Position numbers and translations under genes: made by a program
The notes under the pieces: model-generated
Seen by the model: only the letters and a program-made list of their open reading frames with translations
Told to the model about the DNA's origin: nothing
The model's database searches: none
In this document: one piece after another, positions 1 through 7,733 of the stretch
Position numbering within the stretch: the stretch's first letter is position 1
Layout of the letters: the number at the start of each line of letters is the position of its first letter
Virus record (IMG/VR): IMGVR_UViG_3300045911_000060
Span: 1 to 52,442 of that record
Strand: one strand, 5' to 3'
Length of the DNA: 52,442 nt
Source of the DNA: a virus

Positions 1-13
1 GCCAAAATGGGGG

Positions 14-42
14 TTGACATATAGGTCGTGCTCCGGTATGAT
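14..42 (+). promoter_or_regulatory. sigma70-like promoter, leaderless
   Basis: TTGACA at 14-19, a 17-nt spacer, and TATGAT at 37-42. Six bases separate the -10 from the ATG at 49, so the expected start of transcription coincides with the start codon. The upstream stretch 4-21 matches that at 16239-16257, so this looks like a reused promoter module. Confidence 0.8.
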
Positions 43-48
43 GGAGTC

Positions 49-279
49 ATGAGCTACCATGTGGTTTACGAATTGGGCGGTCCCGGCACACTGAGCAAAC
101 GTGGGTTCGCCCACTTTGCCTGTTTCCTTGCGAAGTTTCTGAACCACAAAAAGGAACCGGTGACGCTGGACCGATATCGGCGCACGCTCACCGAAGTTCA
201 GGCAAGTGAACACAATTGCCTGTTGTGCAAGGCCAAGCTCAACGAACCCTCTCTGATGCCGGTCGAACCGGTCGCGTAG
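49..279 (+). CDS. small hypothetical protein, 76 aa
   Basis: No family recognised. The frame is open from 28, but the ATG at 49 is preferred because a strong promoter ends at 42; transcription would begin at that ATG, leaving a leaderless message. The product is mixed-charge and soluble, with one C-x2-C pair (CLLC) near residue 55. A single CxxC is not enough to claim zinc binding. It stands alone in front of the fibre-related genes. Confidence 0.6.
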   Translation: MSYHVVYELGGPGTLSKRGFAHFACFLAKFLNHKKEPVTLDRYRRTLTEVQASEHNCLLCKAKLNEPSLMPVEPVA

Positions 280-318
280 GTTCCTTCAGTTCGACAAAGA
301 TGCCATTTCGATGGTGTC

Positions 319-324
319 TAAATT
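319..324 (+). promoter_or_regulatory. late-promoter-like element (TAAATT)
   Basis: TAAATT followed by six bases and the ATG at 331. It fits the window-wide pattern of a T4-late-like element placed so that transcription starts at the start codon. Confidence 0.5.
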
Positions 325-330
325 GAACTG

Positions 331-588
331 ATGGAACCTATTTTCGTTGACCAAGACTCCCCTTCCGAAATCCAACTCGAACAAGGCAACCAGATTCCGA
401 TTCAACCGGCTGTGCAGACTCTTTTGCGCCGGTGGATCAAGGAACGCGACGCTCTTGAGAATCAAATCAATGGCGTGTTGCAGTCTTTCGTTGTCGGGCA
501 TCCCGGCGTGTGGGATCTGGACGACTCCATCGCATTCATGATCCGGCGTGCTCCAATCGCGGGCGCGGGCGGTCCTACGGAGCGATAA
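331..588 (+). CDS. hypothetical protein, 85 aa
   Basis: Short protein with a helical middle containing 'RRWIKERDALENQING', a likely amphipathic helix. It lies 3 nt upstream of the fibre-like gene at 592, whose GGAG site is inside this gene's end, so the two are probably co-translated. It may therefore be a virion or fibre-assembly partner; that is inference from position only. No family recognised. Confidence 0.6.
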   Translation: MEPIFVDQDSPSEIQLEQGNQIPIQPAVQTLLRRWIKERDALENQINGVLQSFVVGHPGVWDLDDSIAFMIRRAPIAGAGGPTER

Positions 589-591
589 GAC

Positions 592-1791
592 ATGGCTGGC
601 ATCACGATTCAATTTCGGCGCGGGACGACTGCGAACCACAGCGCCTTCACTGGCGCGGCGGGCGAAATCACTGTTGACACGACAAAGTGGACTTTGGTGC
701 TCCACGACAATTCGACAGTGGGCGGGTTCGCCATGTCCAAGGAAGGACATACACATACCATCGCCAACATCACTGATATCCACTATCAGACGTTGCGCCG
801 GGCCGGTACACCCTTCACTCAGCGTTCCCGGATCAATTTCTCTTCCGGGTTCTCTCTGACGGACGATTCCGGCAATGACCAGACGACGGTGGATCTGAAC
901 GATTCTGGCGTCACTGGTGCCACGTATGGCAGCGGCACGACGGTCGCACAGGTACAGGTGTCTTCGAAGGGCATCATCACTTCCGCGTCCAGCGTTGCGA
1001 TTGACGTGACGGCTCTTCTGCCGACAGCGACGGGCAATGCTGGTAAGTTCCTATCCACAGATGGATCGACGGGCCGGTCGTGGGATCACCCGGTTACCGC
1101 CCCGGCGTATGCTAGCGCACCGGCCCCGGCGACTGGCAATACTGGTCGTGTGGTATTGCCGGGTACCGGTTTCGGTTTGCGCCGTTCGACGGGTTCGGTC
1201 TATGAAGCGTTTGGTCCGCTGGTGAAGTTTGAGACGCCGAACTTTGGTTCCTTCTCATGGATCAACCAAGGCGGATCAGCGGTATCATCCAGTTCGCTTG
1301 GTGGTGTGTTTATTGACACCGTGGCGGCGGAAGCATCAGAGAACCTTCGACTGATGCAAGCGTCTCTCAGCGCGGCCCCGTGGAAGATCACAGCGGCCTT
1401 CTATCCGTATCTCAATGGTTCCACCCCGGCAGAGTGTGGCATCTTCCTTCGGAACAGCACAGACAGCAAGATCGTGACCTACGGTGCGTCGTTTGGTTCA
1501 AGCACGTGGTTGCGCGCGGTCGGTACCAAATGGACCAATGAAACGACGGTTGATTCCACGTACTTCACGACTTCGTATGGACTGGTCGCTCAGCCGGTTT
1601 GGTTCCAGATCCAAGACGACGGTGCGGATCGGATCTTCCGTATCTCTATGAACGGCGTGCATTGGCACGATGTCAACAGCGTTGTCAACAGCGACTTCTT
1701 GAGTTCCCGGAGCCAGTATGGTTTCTATGTTTCTTCGCGGGCCGGTACGACGCGGGCGGCGATGGCGTTGATGAGCCTGATCGTCGAATAG
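592..1791 (+). CDS. tail fibre / adhesin-like structural protein
   Basis: 399 aa, rich in Gly, Ser and Thr with few charged stretches, as in phage fibres. The first ~65 residues (RRGTT, then HSAFTGAAGEITVDT, LHDNSTVGGF, GHTH) form an N-terminal module common in phage tail fibres. The same module begins the minus-strand protein at 46566-48212, including a shared 'TDD..GN.TTVDL' segment near residue 90. The C-terminal half may be a receptor-binding domain. A GGAG site overlaps the end of the preceding gene. Confidence 0.65.
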   Translation: MAGITIQFRRGTTANHSAFTGAAGEITVDTTKWTLVLHDNSTVGGFAMSKEGHTHTIANITDIHYQTLRRAGTPFTQRSRINFSSGFSLTDDSGNDQTTVDLNDSGVTGATYGSGTTVAQVQVSSKGIITSASSVAIDVTALLPTATGNAGKFLSTDGSTGRSWDHPVTAPAYASAPAPATGNTGRVVLPGTGFGLRRSTGSVYEAFGPLVKFETPNFGSFSWINQGGSAVSSSSLGGVFIDTVAAEASENLRLMQASLSAAPWKITAAFYPYLNGSTPAECGIFLRNSTDSKIVTYGASFGSSTWLRAVGTKWTNETTVDSTYFTTSYGLVAQPVWFQIQDDGADRIFRISMNGVHWHDVNSVVNSDFLSSRSQYGFYVSSRAGTTRAAMALMSLIVE

Positions 1792-1795
1792 CGGG

Positions 1796-1803
1796 TATAA
1801 GTA
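1796..1803 (+). promoter_or_regulatory. late-promoter-like element (TATAAGTA)
   Basis: TATAAGTA just after the fibre gene. Transcription should start near 1809. Unlike most late elements here it leaves a leader, containing the perfect palindrome CCCAAATTTGGG (1814-1825) and an AGGAG site before the ATG at 1844. Confidence 0.5.
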
Positions 1804-1843
1804 TACTGGTGACCCCAAATTTGGGTAAACAGGAGAACAGACA

Positions 1844-2095
1844 ATGAGTGCAAACAGTGGCCCTTCCGTTGCGTTGGATCAAGGTGCGACGGGGCGAATC
1901 ATGTTGGCGGCTCTTCGCCGCCTTCTAGCCGACCGTCAATCGGTGGTCGTGGAACTCAAGGACCCGCGTGGCATTTTCACGGTGCAAAAGGTGGATGGTC
2001 AAGTGAACGTCCGCCCGGCGACAGAAAAGGAAATTGATGCCTTCACCAGTTACGATAAAATTATGAATGCGATGAGTAAGAAAATCGCAGTCTAA
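1844..2095 (+). CDS. hypothetical protein, 83 aa
   Basis: Clear AGGAG ribosome binding site and a short leader with a 12-nt palindrome. The product is soluble, with a likely helix (residues 18-30) and then beta-like segments. Its stop shares a base with the next ATG (TAATG), so the downstream membrane protein is translationally coupled. Function unknown. Confidence 0.65.
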   Translation: MSANSGPSVALDQGATGRIMLAALRRLLADRQSVVVELKDPRGIFTVQKVDGQVNVRPATEKEIDAFTSYDKIMNAMSKKIAV

Positions 2096-2253
2096 TGAAC
2101 TGGCGCGACATCATTTTCACACCGAAACTTTTCCCAACAATCCAGATCGGATTGAGTCTAGCGGCGGCTGTTTGGTACTACTCGACTGGCGACATTCGCC
2201 GGGCGATATACTGGATAGCCGCCGCTGTGTTGACTACGACCGTCACCTATTAG
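2095..2253 (+). CDS. small two-helix membrane protein, 52 aa
   Basis: Starts in a TAATG overlap with the upstream gene. There are two hydrophobic stretches, about residues 12-25 (IQIGLSLAAAVWYY) and 36-51 (IYWIAAAVLTTTVTY), joined by a short polar loop containing RR. This hairpin topology is typical of small phage membrane proteins such as holins, but nothing proves a lysis role. Its end overlaps the end of the opposing gene by 4 nt. Confidence 0.6.
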   Translation: MNWRDIIFTPKLFPTIQIGLSLAAAVWYYSTGDIRRAIYWIAAAVLTTTVTY

Positions 2254-2963
2254 ATTGGACGCCGGTCGAAGATAGACCCGCGCTGTGGTGCCGCTTGCCG
2301 TTGAGGTAACGGCGGACGGGATGATGTTGCGGGCGCGGCGGACATCCTTCCACCATCCATGAAGACCGGCTGGACTGCATTAGCCTTTTCGAAGGCTGAA
2401 TTGCACGACAGAATGATAGACCGCAACATGAAGCCGGTCACCACTTCCACACCATTCTCGTTTACGATGGCCCCGGAGCTATCAGGCACAATACCACTAG
2501 GGACTGCCTTGTAGTGCCCGTGGAGCTTCGTGAAGATCGGCTGCATGGTTTCGTACCAAGGATTCGCGCGCGTGGACATATCGTGGATCGCGAAGCGAAT
2601 GGTCACATACCAACTGTTGTCCGCGTCTACGACTTTCATGTCGATGACTTGACCGATCATGCGATCCAGCCGCAAGGTGCCGTCCGGGTAGAATTCATCG
2701 GCAAGGCAAACGCCAAGTGGGTCATGTGCGGCTTCGATGACGGGTTGGTTAGAGAAGTACAGGCGTTGGGCGTTCAGGAAGTCCTTGCGGCTGTATCGGC
2801 GTCCGTTCTTGGTGACGCCACCATCGGCGATGATGGCGTCGTAGACACCGGTAGGGCGAAGACTGCTTTCCTTGATCGGCTCAAGAAGATCGTATGCGTT
2901 CCGATACGGAGCATACAGTTCGTTGATGGGGGTTCCTTTGATGCGTCTGTCAATTCTTTGCAC
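2250..2963 (-). CDS. prohead core protease-like protein
   Basis: 237 aa. The layout resembles T4 gp21-type prohead proteases: a 'GRRYSRKDF' region, a His in 'IEAAHDP' (H80), a beta-rich middle and a Ser in 'AVPSGIV' (S156), candidates for the catalytic His and Ser. Such enzymes cleave scaffold and capsid proteins during head maturation. The Pro/Ala/Gln-rich tail could be scaffold-like. The GTG start at 2963 is chosen because a TAAATG late element ends 5 nt upstream. Assignment is from motif pattern only; another capsid-associated role is possible. Confidence 0.5.
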   Translation of the reverse strand: MQRIDRRIKGTPINELYAPYRNAYDLLEPIKESSLRPTGVYDAIIADGGVTKNGRRYSRKDFLNAQRLYFSNQPVIEAAHDPLGVCLADEFYPDGTLRLDRMIGQVIDMKVVDADNSWYVTIRFAIHDMSTRANPWYETMQPIFTKLHGHYKAVPSGIVPDSSGAIVNENGVEVVTGFMLRSIILSCNSAFEKANAVQPVFMDGGRMSAAPATSSRPPLPQRQAAPQRGSIFDRRPI

Positions 2964-2968
2964 GCTGA

Positions 2969-2974
2969 CATTTA
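2969..2974 (-). promoter_or_regulatory. late-promoter-like element (TAAATG)
   Basis: TAAATG, five bases, then GTG at 2963. The same TAAATG-5-GTG/ATG arrangement occurs at 46541 and 28951. Confidence 0.5.
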
Positions 2975-3121
2975 GTCGCGGCGAAATCGTTTCGACAATG
3001 CGTTCAGTTTGGTATCGAAGGACTTGCGCCAGAACAGGAAAGAGATGGCCGAACCAACGATCAACCCAATCAAAAATGATCCAATACCGATCCAGATGAG
3101 CACGGTCGTTCCGCCTTTCAT
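2972..3121 (-). CDS. small single-span membrane protein, 49 aa
   Basis: The ATG at 3121 overlaps the stop of the Thg1-like gene (ATGA). The product has a strong hydrophobic span at about residues 6-28 (VLIWIGIGSFLIGLIVG, then SAISFLFW) followed by a basic tail ending KRFRRD. It is expected to be an inner-membrane protein with a cytoplasmic basic tail. Its stop lies inside the late promoter of the next gene. Function unknown. Confidence 0.6.
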   Translation of the reverse strand: MKGGTTVLIWIGIGSFLIGLIVGSAISFLFWRKSFDTKLNALSKRFRRD

Positions 3122-3840
3122 TCAGTCGGCATGAACCGACCTACGAATTTCTGATCCCGGACGAACTCCGGGATGTCCTTGTCAGTATACCAGTTTGCGA
3201 CTTTGATGCGACCCGGTGCTTTCTTATAGACAGCGGTTCCCCGGCGGAACCATGCTGGCGTCTCTTCCCATTTGACTTTCTTCTCTTTGCGCAAGAGTTC
3301 GATGGCGTCTTTCGACGAAACCTTGTGGAGACGTTTGGCGCTGAAGTGGTGGCGGGCCAGCATCGAAACACTGTTGCGGATCGCGTCCTGTTGCCGCCAG
3401 ATGAAGTAGTTGACGACTTCGTGTTGTGCCGGGATGATGAAGGCGCGGGCGTCGAACTGCCCCATGAGATTCGGGGAAATCTTCATCATGGAGTAGTTGA
3501 AATACGCGGTGAAGGCGGAAGCCGCGATAGTTTCGATCTTGGACTTGTTCCCACCGAACCACATTTGTGTTTCGTGGGTGTCGTAGTCGGTCGCAAGGAA
3601 GCTGGCTTCGTCGCTCTGTGTATAGGCGAACTTGCAACCGCCGATCTCTTCGGCCACCATCCGGGTAGCGAAGGTCATGGCATCATGAATCGTTTCGTCG
3701 TAGGGACGTTTGAAAGGCTTCGTGAAAGTGTGAAAAGCCCGTCCGTCGATGCGAACGATGAGGTTAGTCCGTTGGGGAAGTACTTGACGAAAAGGGTCTT
3801 CGTACTTCCCTTTCATCCGGTCGCCTAGAGAATCCTTCAT
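3118..3840 (-). CDS. Thg1-like 3'-5' nucleotide polymerase
   Basis: 240 aa, close to the usual length. Family motifs are clear: 'VRIDGRAFHTFTKPF' with the metal-binding Asp (D32), 'YTQSDEASFL' (D77, E78), 'GGNKSKIETIAAS', 'FDARAF' and 'FIWRQQDAIRNS'. The family adds nucleotides to RNA 5' ends, either G-1 on tRNA-His or template-directed 5' repair of tRNA in Thg1-like proteins of bacteria and phages. In this genome, with a tRNA cluster and an RNA ligase, 5' tRNA repair is the likely job. A TAGAAT element sits six bases before the ATG. Confidence 0.88.
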   Translation of the reverse strand: MKDSLGDRMKGKYEDPFRQVLPQRTNLIVRIDGRAFHTFTKPFKRPYDETIHDAMTFATRMVAEEIGGCKFAYTQSDEASFLATDYDTHETQMWFGGNKSKIETIAASAFTAYFNYSMMKISPNLMGQFDARAFIIPAQHEVVNYFIWRQQDAIRNSVSMLARHHFSAKRLHKVSSKDAIELLRKEKKVKWEETPAWFRRGTAVYKKAPGRIKVANWYTDKDIPEFVRDQKFVGRFMPTE

Positions 3841-3846
3841 TCCCCA

Positions 3847-3852
3847 ATTCTA
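3847..3852 (-). promoter_or_regulatory. -10-like element TAGAAT
   Basis: TAGAAT, six bases (starting with TG), then the ATG of the Thg1-like gene. The same TAGAATTG-like arrangement precedes the ATGs at 18402 and 22886. No convincing -35 is visible. Confidence 0.5.
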
Positions 3853-3880
3853 AGCGACCGGGCAAGAGTGCGAAAATCCG

Positions 3881-4273
3881 TTATGCGCTGGCAGCTTGTT
3901 CCGGTTGTTCTTCCCGGCGCAACTTCCTCCAGTTCCACCCACGAATGACAGCGACAGGAGCGGGTTCCGGCATGGGTTCCGGTTTCGGCTCTTCGATGCG
4001 AAGCGGAGCAAATTTCCGTTCATTGACCGGCGCGATCTTCGTTCGCTCCATCACCGTGTAGTAGGAATCGACGAAAGCGTCCGCACCCCGGACGATAGCC
4101 GCGATCCACCGTTGATACTCATACAGCCGGTAGATGAAGTTCTGGAGCATCCGGCGACGCACATTGCGTTCGACGTGGCCGATGTGCCGGATGAGGAACC
4201 ACCCCACGAAAAAGAACGCTATGACGAAGAGAAGCACTAGTGTGGATTCTGGTATTGCTTGTGTTTGTCGCAT
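3881..4273 (-). CDS. membrane-anchored protein, 130 aa
   Basis: An N-terminal hydrophobic span (about residues 11-27, TLVLLFVIAFFFVGWFL) is followed by a long helical, charged region and a Pro/Glu-rich stretch (KPEPMPEPAP) near residue 97. It is probably anchored in the inner membrane with a soluble C-terminal part. A TTGACG-17-CATACT promoter lies directly upstream. Function unknown. Confidence 0.6.
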   Translation of the reverse strand: MRQTQAIPESTLVLLFVIAFFFVGWFLIRHIGHVERNVRRRMLQNFIYRLYEYQRWIAAIVRGADAFVDSYYTVMERTKIAPVNERKFAPLRIEEPKPEPMPEPAPVAVIRGWNWRKLRREEQPEQAASA

Positions 4274-4281
4274 ACCTGATT

Positions 4282-4310
4282 AGTATGTCAGAAATCTCGT
4301 TTCGCGTCAA
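4282..4310 (-). promoter_or_regulatory. sigma70-like promoter (minus strand)
   Basis: TTGACG, 17-nt spacer, CATACT, then eight bases to the ATG at 4273. It is divergent from the RNA ligase promoter at 4322. Confidence 0.65.
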
Positions 4311-4321
4311 CTGGCGCGCTC

Positions 4322-4327
4322 TAAATG
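4322..4327 (+). promoter_or_regulatory. late-promoter-like element (TAAATG)
   Basis: TAAATG followed by six bases and ATG at 4334. The ATG inside this element (4325) is therefore probably not the start codon. Confidence 0.5.
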
Positions 4328-4333
4328 TCTGGC

Positions 4334-5488
4334 ATGCTAGAACTTCAGCGTGCCCTGCGAACAGGCGAAGAGACGACGGAATCACTGTCGGCACGTGGCA
4401 TCCGTGCCAAAGAGCACCCGGAATATCCGGGCCTTTGGCATTTCAGCTACGATCAACTTGAAGCCAAACCAAGTGATCCGATGGTCCGGGAAGCGCGCGG
4501 GTTGATCCTTGACCAGAATGACGATTGGAAAGTCGTCGCCGCGCCGTTCTTCCGTTTTGCCAATCACGGCGAATCGTGGGCCGATGCGATTGACTGGTCT
4601 ACAGCCGTCGTGCAAGAGAAGGTAGACGGATCGTTGATGATTGTCTGGTACTACAACGGTCAATGGAACGTCAGCACCAAGGGAAGCCCGAACGCGGGCG
4701 GTCAGGTGGACGTGCATCCGTTCACGTTCTCTGAGTTGTTCTGGCGGGTCTGGAAGGATCGCGGTTTCTCCACCGGGTACATGCATCCTCTGTTCACGTA
4801 TATGTTTGAACTGGTGTCCCCGTACAATCGGGTAGTGTGCAACTACGGAGAACCGAATCTCATTTTCCTTGGCGCGCGGAACAATGAAACTTTGGTCGAA
4901 CAATCGGCACATGAGTGGGCATGCGAATACTTGCCGGTGCCGGTTGCTCACTATCCGTTGAACAGTCTGGACGATGTGATCGCGGCGGCGCAAAAGTTGA
5001 CCCCGGAGTCGGGCGAAGGTTTTGTCGTGGTGGATGGACAGTACCGCCGGGTGAAGATCAAATCCCCGGCCTACGTCTTGGTTCACCATGCCAAGGATGG
5101 ATTCGGCCAGCGGCGGATCATTGATCTGATTCGTTTGGGTGAAACCAGCGAAGTGCTCAGCTACTTCCCGGAGTACCAACAGCAGTACGATGAACTGAAT
5201 TCCGCATTGGATGAACTGGTCGCAGAGTTGGAAGAGGCGTATGCCAAAATTCAACACATCGAAATCCAAAAGGACTTCGCGGTCGAAGCGTTGAAGACTC
5301 GATATTCGGCGGCGCTGTTCCAGACGCGGAATGGTCGTACAACGTCCATTCGGTCGGCTGTGCTGGCCGCGTCAACTGAAGTGCTCGAAAGGTTGCTTGG
5401 TGCCCGGAAAACCCGTGTTATCATTCCACATGCGGGAAATCCTACGGAAGATGCGCCAATGCCTGACACGGAAGAAGGAAGCGCCTGA
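4334..5488 (+). CDS. T4 Rnl1-type RNA ligase
   Basis: ATP-dependent RNA end-joining enzyme. Nucleotidyltransferase motifs appear in order: motif I 'EKVDGSL' with the adenylated Lys near residue 96, an upstream 'REARGLI' typical of the Rnl1 group, 'FELVSPYNRVV' (motif III), 'EGFVV' (IV) and 'VKIKSPAYV' (V), then a helical C-terminal half. About 384 aa, matching T4 Rnl1. T4 Rnl1 reseals tRNA cut by host anticodon nucleases and has a tail-fibre role. The start at 4334 fits the late element; 4325 would add three residues. Confidence 0.85.
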   Translation: MLELQRALRTGEETTESLSARGIRAKEHPEYPGLWHFSYDQLEAKPSDPMVREARGLILDQNDDWKVVAAPFFRFANHGESWADAIDWSTAVVQEKVDGSLMIVWYYNGQWNVSTKGSPNAGGQVDVHPFTFSELFWRVWKDRGFSTGYMHPLFTYMFELVSPYNRVVCNYGEPNLIFLGARNNETLVEQSAHEWACEYLPVPVAHYPLNSLDDVIAAAQKLTPESGEGFVVVDGQYRRVKIKSPAYVLVHHAKDGFGQRRIIDLIRLGETSEVLSYFPEYQQQYDELNSALDELVAELEEAYAKIQHIEIQKDFAVEALKTRYSAALFQTRNGRTTSIRSAVLAASTEVLERLLGARKTRVIIPHAGNPTEDAPMPDTEEGSA

Positions 5489-5636
5489 ACCAGAAGTCAT
5501 CCGTGGGCCGGACGACATGCGCAAAATAATGGAAGACGCCGGGATGATCGTGATCCAACACGATTGCGGTCCCGGCGTCTTCTTCTTTGAACGGGTACCC
5601 GATTCCGTCTTCGAAGAAATTGAAAAGAGTGCTTGA
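5430..5636 (+). CDS. small hypothetical protein, 68 aa
   Basis: Overlaps the RNA ligase end by about 60 nt. The ATG at 5430 has TATCAT five bases upstream; the ATG at 5451 is an alternative. The product is charged, with 'EIEKSA' at the end and 'GPGVFFFERVP' in the second half. Its last codons overlap the -35 of the next promoter. No family recognised. Confidence 0.5.
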   Translation: MREILRKMRQCLTRKKEAPEPEVIRGPDDMRKIMEDAGMIVIQHDCGPGVFFFERVPDSVFEEIEKSA

Positions 5637-5661
5637 CATATAAGTCCCATTGTGCGAAGAT
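5633..5661 (+). promoter_or_regulatory. sigma70-like promoter
   Basis: TTGACA (5633-5638) in the extended form TTGACATATAAGT, 17-nt spacer and a weak GAAGAT -10. Here a leader with an AGGAG site follows, unlike the leaderless promoters. Confidence 0.6.
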
Positions 5662-5683
5662 TGGATCAGGAGAGAGAAAACAA

Positions 5684-6034
5684 ATGGGACGTAGCAGAAC
5701 TTGCAAGTACAAAGTTGAAGAGATTTACGGTCGGGGCACCAATCTTGCCCCGGCGGTCTACGGTGCCGACAAGTTGCCGAAAGACATTGAACGCCACGTG
5801 ATGTGCAACGTGGTCAGCACGATGCCCGGCTTCATCAATGAAGCGGTCGGGTATCAGTTCGGGATCACGATTCCCGCGCTGGTCCGCTACACCGCTCAGC
5901 TTGGCCCGAAGGCCGGTGAAGTGGTTCGCGAATGGAAGTGCCCCGCGTTCATGGTGTTGCCGGACCCGGCGAACTATCCCGAAGTCGCCAAGCACCCGAA
6001 CCCGAAGCCGAAGGCGGAACCGGTCGATGCCTAA
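5684..6034 (+). CDS. hypothetical protein, 116 aa
   Basis: The ATG is chosen at 5684 because an AGGAG site lies 12 nt upstream and the promoter is at 5633-5661. The product is soluble, with no clear domain, and its Pro/Lys-rich tail (PNPKPKAEP) looks disordered. It overlaps the next gene by 8 nt. Function unknown. Confidence 0.6.
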   Translation: MGRSRTCKYKVEEIYGRGTNLAPAVYGADKLPKDIERHVMCNVVSTMPGFINEAVGYQFGITIPALVRYTAQLGPKAGEVVREWKCPAFMVLPDPANYPEVAKHPNPKPKAEPVDA

Positions 6035-6347
6035 GTTCACCGTCGCATCCCGCAACATGTCCATCGAAATTGCAGAAGAGGACATGTTGGCGATCCTTCG
6101 TGCGGAAGCTGGTCGCAATGCCGTGCCTGTGGCCTTAGTGACGAAGCTGGACGATCTTGGTGGTGTCTACGACATCAACTATGACGGCCATTTTGGACCG
6201 GCCATCTATTGCGCCATTGAGTTCCCGGAGCCAAAGGGCCTTCGGAAGAAGATCAAGGACATCATCAAGGCGCATGTGAAGGAATGCCGGGAGTGGGTAG
6301 CAACCCCGCCGGAAGAGTTCGAACAGCGCGCGAAACGAGTTTGTTAG
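6027..6347 (+). CDS. hypothetical protein, 106 aa
   Basis: The ATG at 6027 lies inside the end of the upstream gene, indicating coupled translation. The product has an acidic N-terminal half and a Lys-rich helical segment (GLRKKIKDIIKAHVKE) near residue 75. No recognised motif; function unknown. Confidence 0.6.
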   Translation: MPKFTVASRNMSIEIAEEDMLAILRAEAGRNAVPVALVTKLDDLGGVYDINYDGHFGPAIYCAIEFPEPKGLRKKIKDIIKAHVKECREWVATPPEEFEQRAKRVC

Positions 6348-6388
6348 TCGGTTTTTCTCTCCACCATTCGGTGCGAACATTGGACCGT

Positions 6389-6404
6389 GGGACTAAACAG
6401 TCCC
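6389..6404 (+). promoter_or_regulatory. hairpin GGGACT-AAAC-AGTCCC before a start codon
   Basis: Perfect 6-bp stem with a 4-nt loop ending 9 nt before the ATG at 6414. It could control translation of the next gene. It lacks the T-run expected of a terminator. Confidence 0.4.
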
Positions 6405-6413
6405 GTGAGTTTT

Positions 6414-6869
6414 ATGACGCGAACCGAATACATTGACTGGCTCATCGCAAAACACGAAGATGAACCAGATGACGCGGCGGAACGCATCCGCCGCGATTTT
6501 TTTGAAACCCTTCGACATGCCGGATTGATCGTTCCCGACGATCAGGACACCCGTCCTGTGCGCACCGGATTCATGTGCAAAGTAGACTTTGAATGTGAGC
6601 TAGGCGGCGCGATGGGTGGCAACCACGTCTATCCATCGATTCATGATTTGCGGGCAAACCGCAAGTGTGTCAATGGTCTGTCGGACATCGCTGAAGTCGA
6701 AGTACAGGAAGTGCGCGTCGTCGAAGAGAGTGACTTCGAAGGTGGTGGATGTGGGATCACCGAAGTTCGCGTGCGCCAGCTTCGGGACGCCACCGAAGAG
6801 GATGTGAAGGCCGAAGAAGAAGCCCACGCGGAGTGGGAAGCCAAGTGGGGCAGAAAGGAAGATGTTTGA
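6414..6869 (+). CDS. hypothetical acidic protein, 151 aa
   Basis: Acidic, helical ends (EDEPDDAAERIRRDFFE near the start, EEEAHAEWEAKW at the end) with a Gly-rich middle (FEGGGCG). The ATG at 6414 is preferred; a GTG at 6387 is in frame but lies before the hairpin. Its last codons overlap the methyltransferase start by 8 nt. Function unknown. Confidence 0.55.
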   Translation: MTRTEYIDWLIAKHEDEPDDAAERIRRDFFETLRHAGLIVPDDQDTRPVRTGFMCKVDFECELGGAMGGNHVYPSIHDLRANRKCVNGLSDIAEVEVQEVRVVEESDFEGGGCGITEVRVRQLRDATEEDVKAEEEAHAEWEAKWGRKEDV

Positions 6870-7674
6870 GCTTCATCGCGGCGATTGCCTAGACGTGATG
6901 AAGACGATACCGGACGAATCGTTCGATCTTGTCATCACCAGTCCGCCCTACAACATCCACAACACGACCGGCGGCGGATTCTCGAAGAACGTATGGGAAA
7001 GTTCCCTGTGGAAAGGACCGGCGATTGCTGACGCCTACGACGGCACTGAAGACGCTTTACCGCGTCCGGTGTATGTGGAGTGGCAGAAAGCCGTCCTGAG
7101 CGAAGCCTACAGGCTTCTGAAGCCCACCGGAGCCATCTATTACAACCACAAGCCCCGTGTGCAAGCCGGGATCTATGAAATGCCGTTGGAACTGAATCCC
7201 GGTCTTCCTTTGCGTCAGATCGTGATCTGGCGGAAGTCGGGCGGGATCAATTTCAGTCCGACGTTCTACCAGCCGTGGACGGAATGGATCATGATCTTTG
7301 CGAAGCCCGGTTTCCGGTTGAAGAGCAAAGGCGCGTCTGGCATGGGTGACGTGTGGGAGTTTGTTGTGGAGCGGAGAAACCCGCACCCGGCGGCGTTTCC
7401 CATTGAGTTGCCAGATCGCATTTTGCAGACCGCCCCGGCACAAAGAGTGCTGGACCCGTTTATGGGATCGGGCACCACGGGGATCGCATGCATCAAGCAT
7501 GGTGTCGATTTCGTGGGAATCGAAAAGAGCCAGAAGTACTACGAAATGGCGAAGTATCGATTGGAACAGGCCGCGCTTGGTGACTTCACGACATGGAAGG
7601 AACAGTTCGACGATACGTGCAACCCGTTGCCGCCGAAGACTGTGAGCCTGTTTGACAAGTTCACGGAAGACTAA
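6862..7674 (+). CDS. DNA methyltransferase (N4/N6 amino type)
   Basis: S-adenosylmethionine-dependent DNA methylase. 'SPPYN' (residues 27-31) is the catalytic motif IV, and 'DPFMGSGTTG' (198-207) is the cofactor-binding motif I. The catalytic motif coming first gives the beta-class order. 'FVGIEKSQKYYEMAKYRL' follows as usual. 270 aa, compact, with no separate large recognition domain. It may protect phage DNA from host restriction. The base and site methylated cannot be told from sequence. Confidence 0.85.
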   Translation: MFELHRGDCLDVMKTIPDESFDLVITSPPYNIHNTTGGGFSKNVWESSLWKGPAIADAYDGTEDALPRPVYVEWQKAVLSEAYRLLKPTGAIYYNHKPRVQAGIYEMPLELNPGLPLRQIVIWRKSGGINFSPTFYQPWTEWIMIFAKPGFRLKSKGASGMGDVWEFVVERRNPHPAAFPIELPDRILQTAPAQRVLDPFMGSGTTGIACIKHGVDFVGIEKSQKYYEMAKYRLEQAALGDFTTWKEQFDDTCNPLPPKTVSLFDKFTED

Positions 7675-7697
7675 GGGGTACTAAGGTTTTCATCCCA

Positions 7698-7726
7698 TTG
7701 AAATGATTCGTGTGTTCCAGTACCGT
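7698..7726 (+). promoter_or_regulatory. sigma70-like promoter, leaderless
   Basis: TTGAAA, 17-nt spacer, TACCGT, then seven bases to ATG 7734. Confidence 0.6.
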
Positions 7727-7733
7727 GAAAAGT

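Noticed and set aside
2250-2963. Plus-strand frame 2514-2975 and overlapping frames
   Set aside because: They oppose the minus-strand protease-like gene, which has a promoter-linked start and sensible composition.
4382-5269. 295-codon open frame antisense to the RNA ligase
   Set aside because: Cys/His/Arg-rich shadow frame opposite a gene with clear catalytic motifs.
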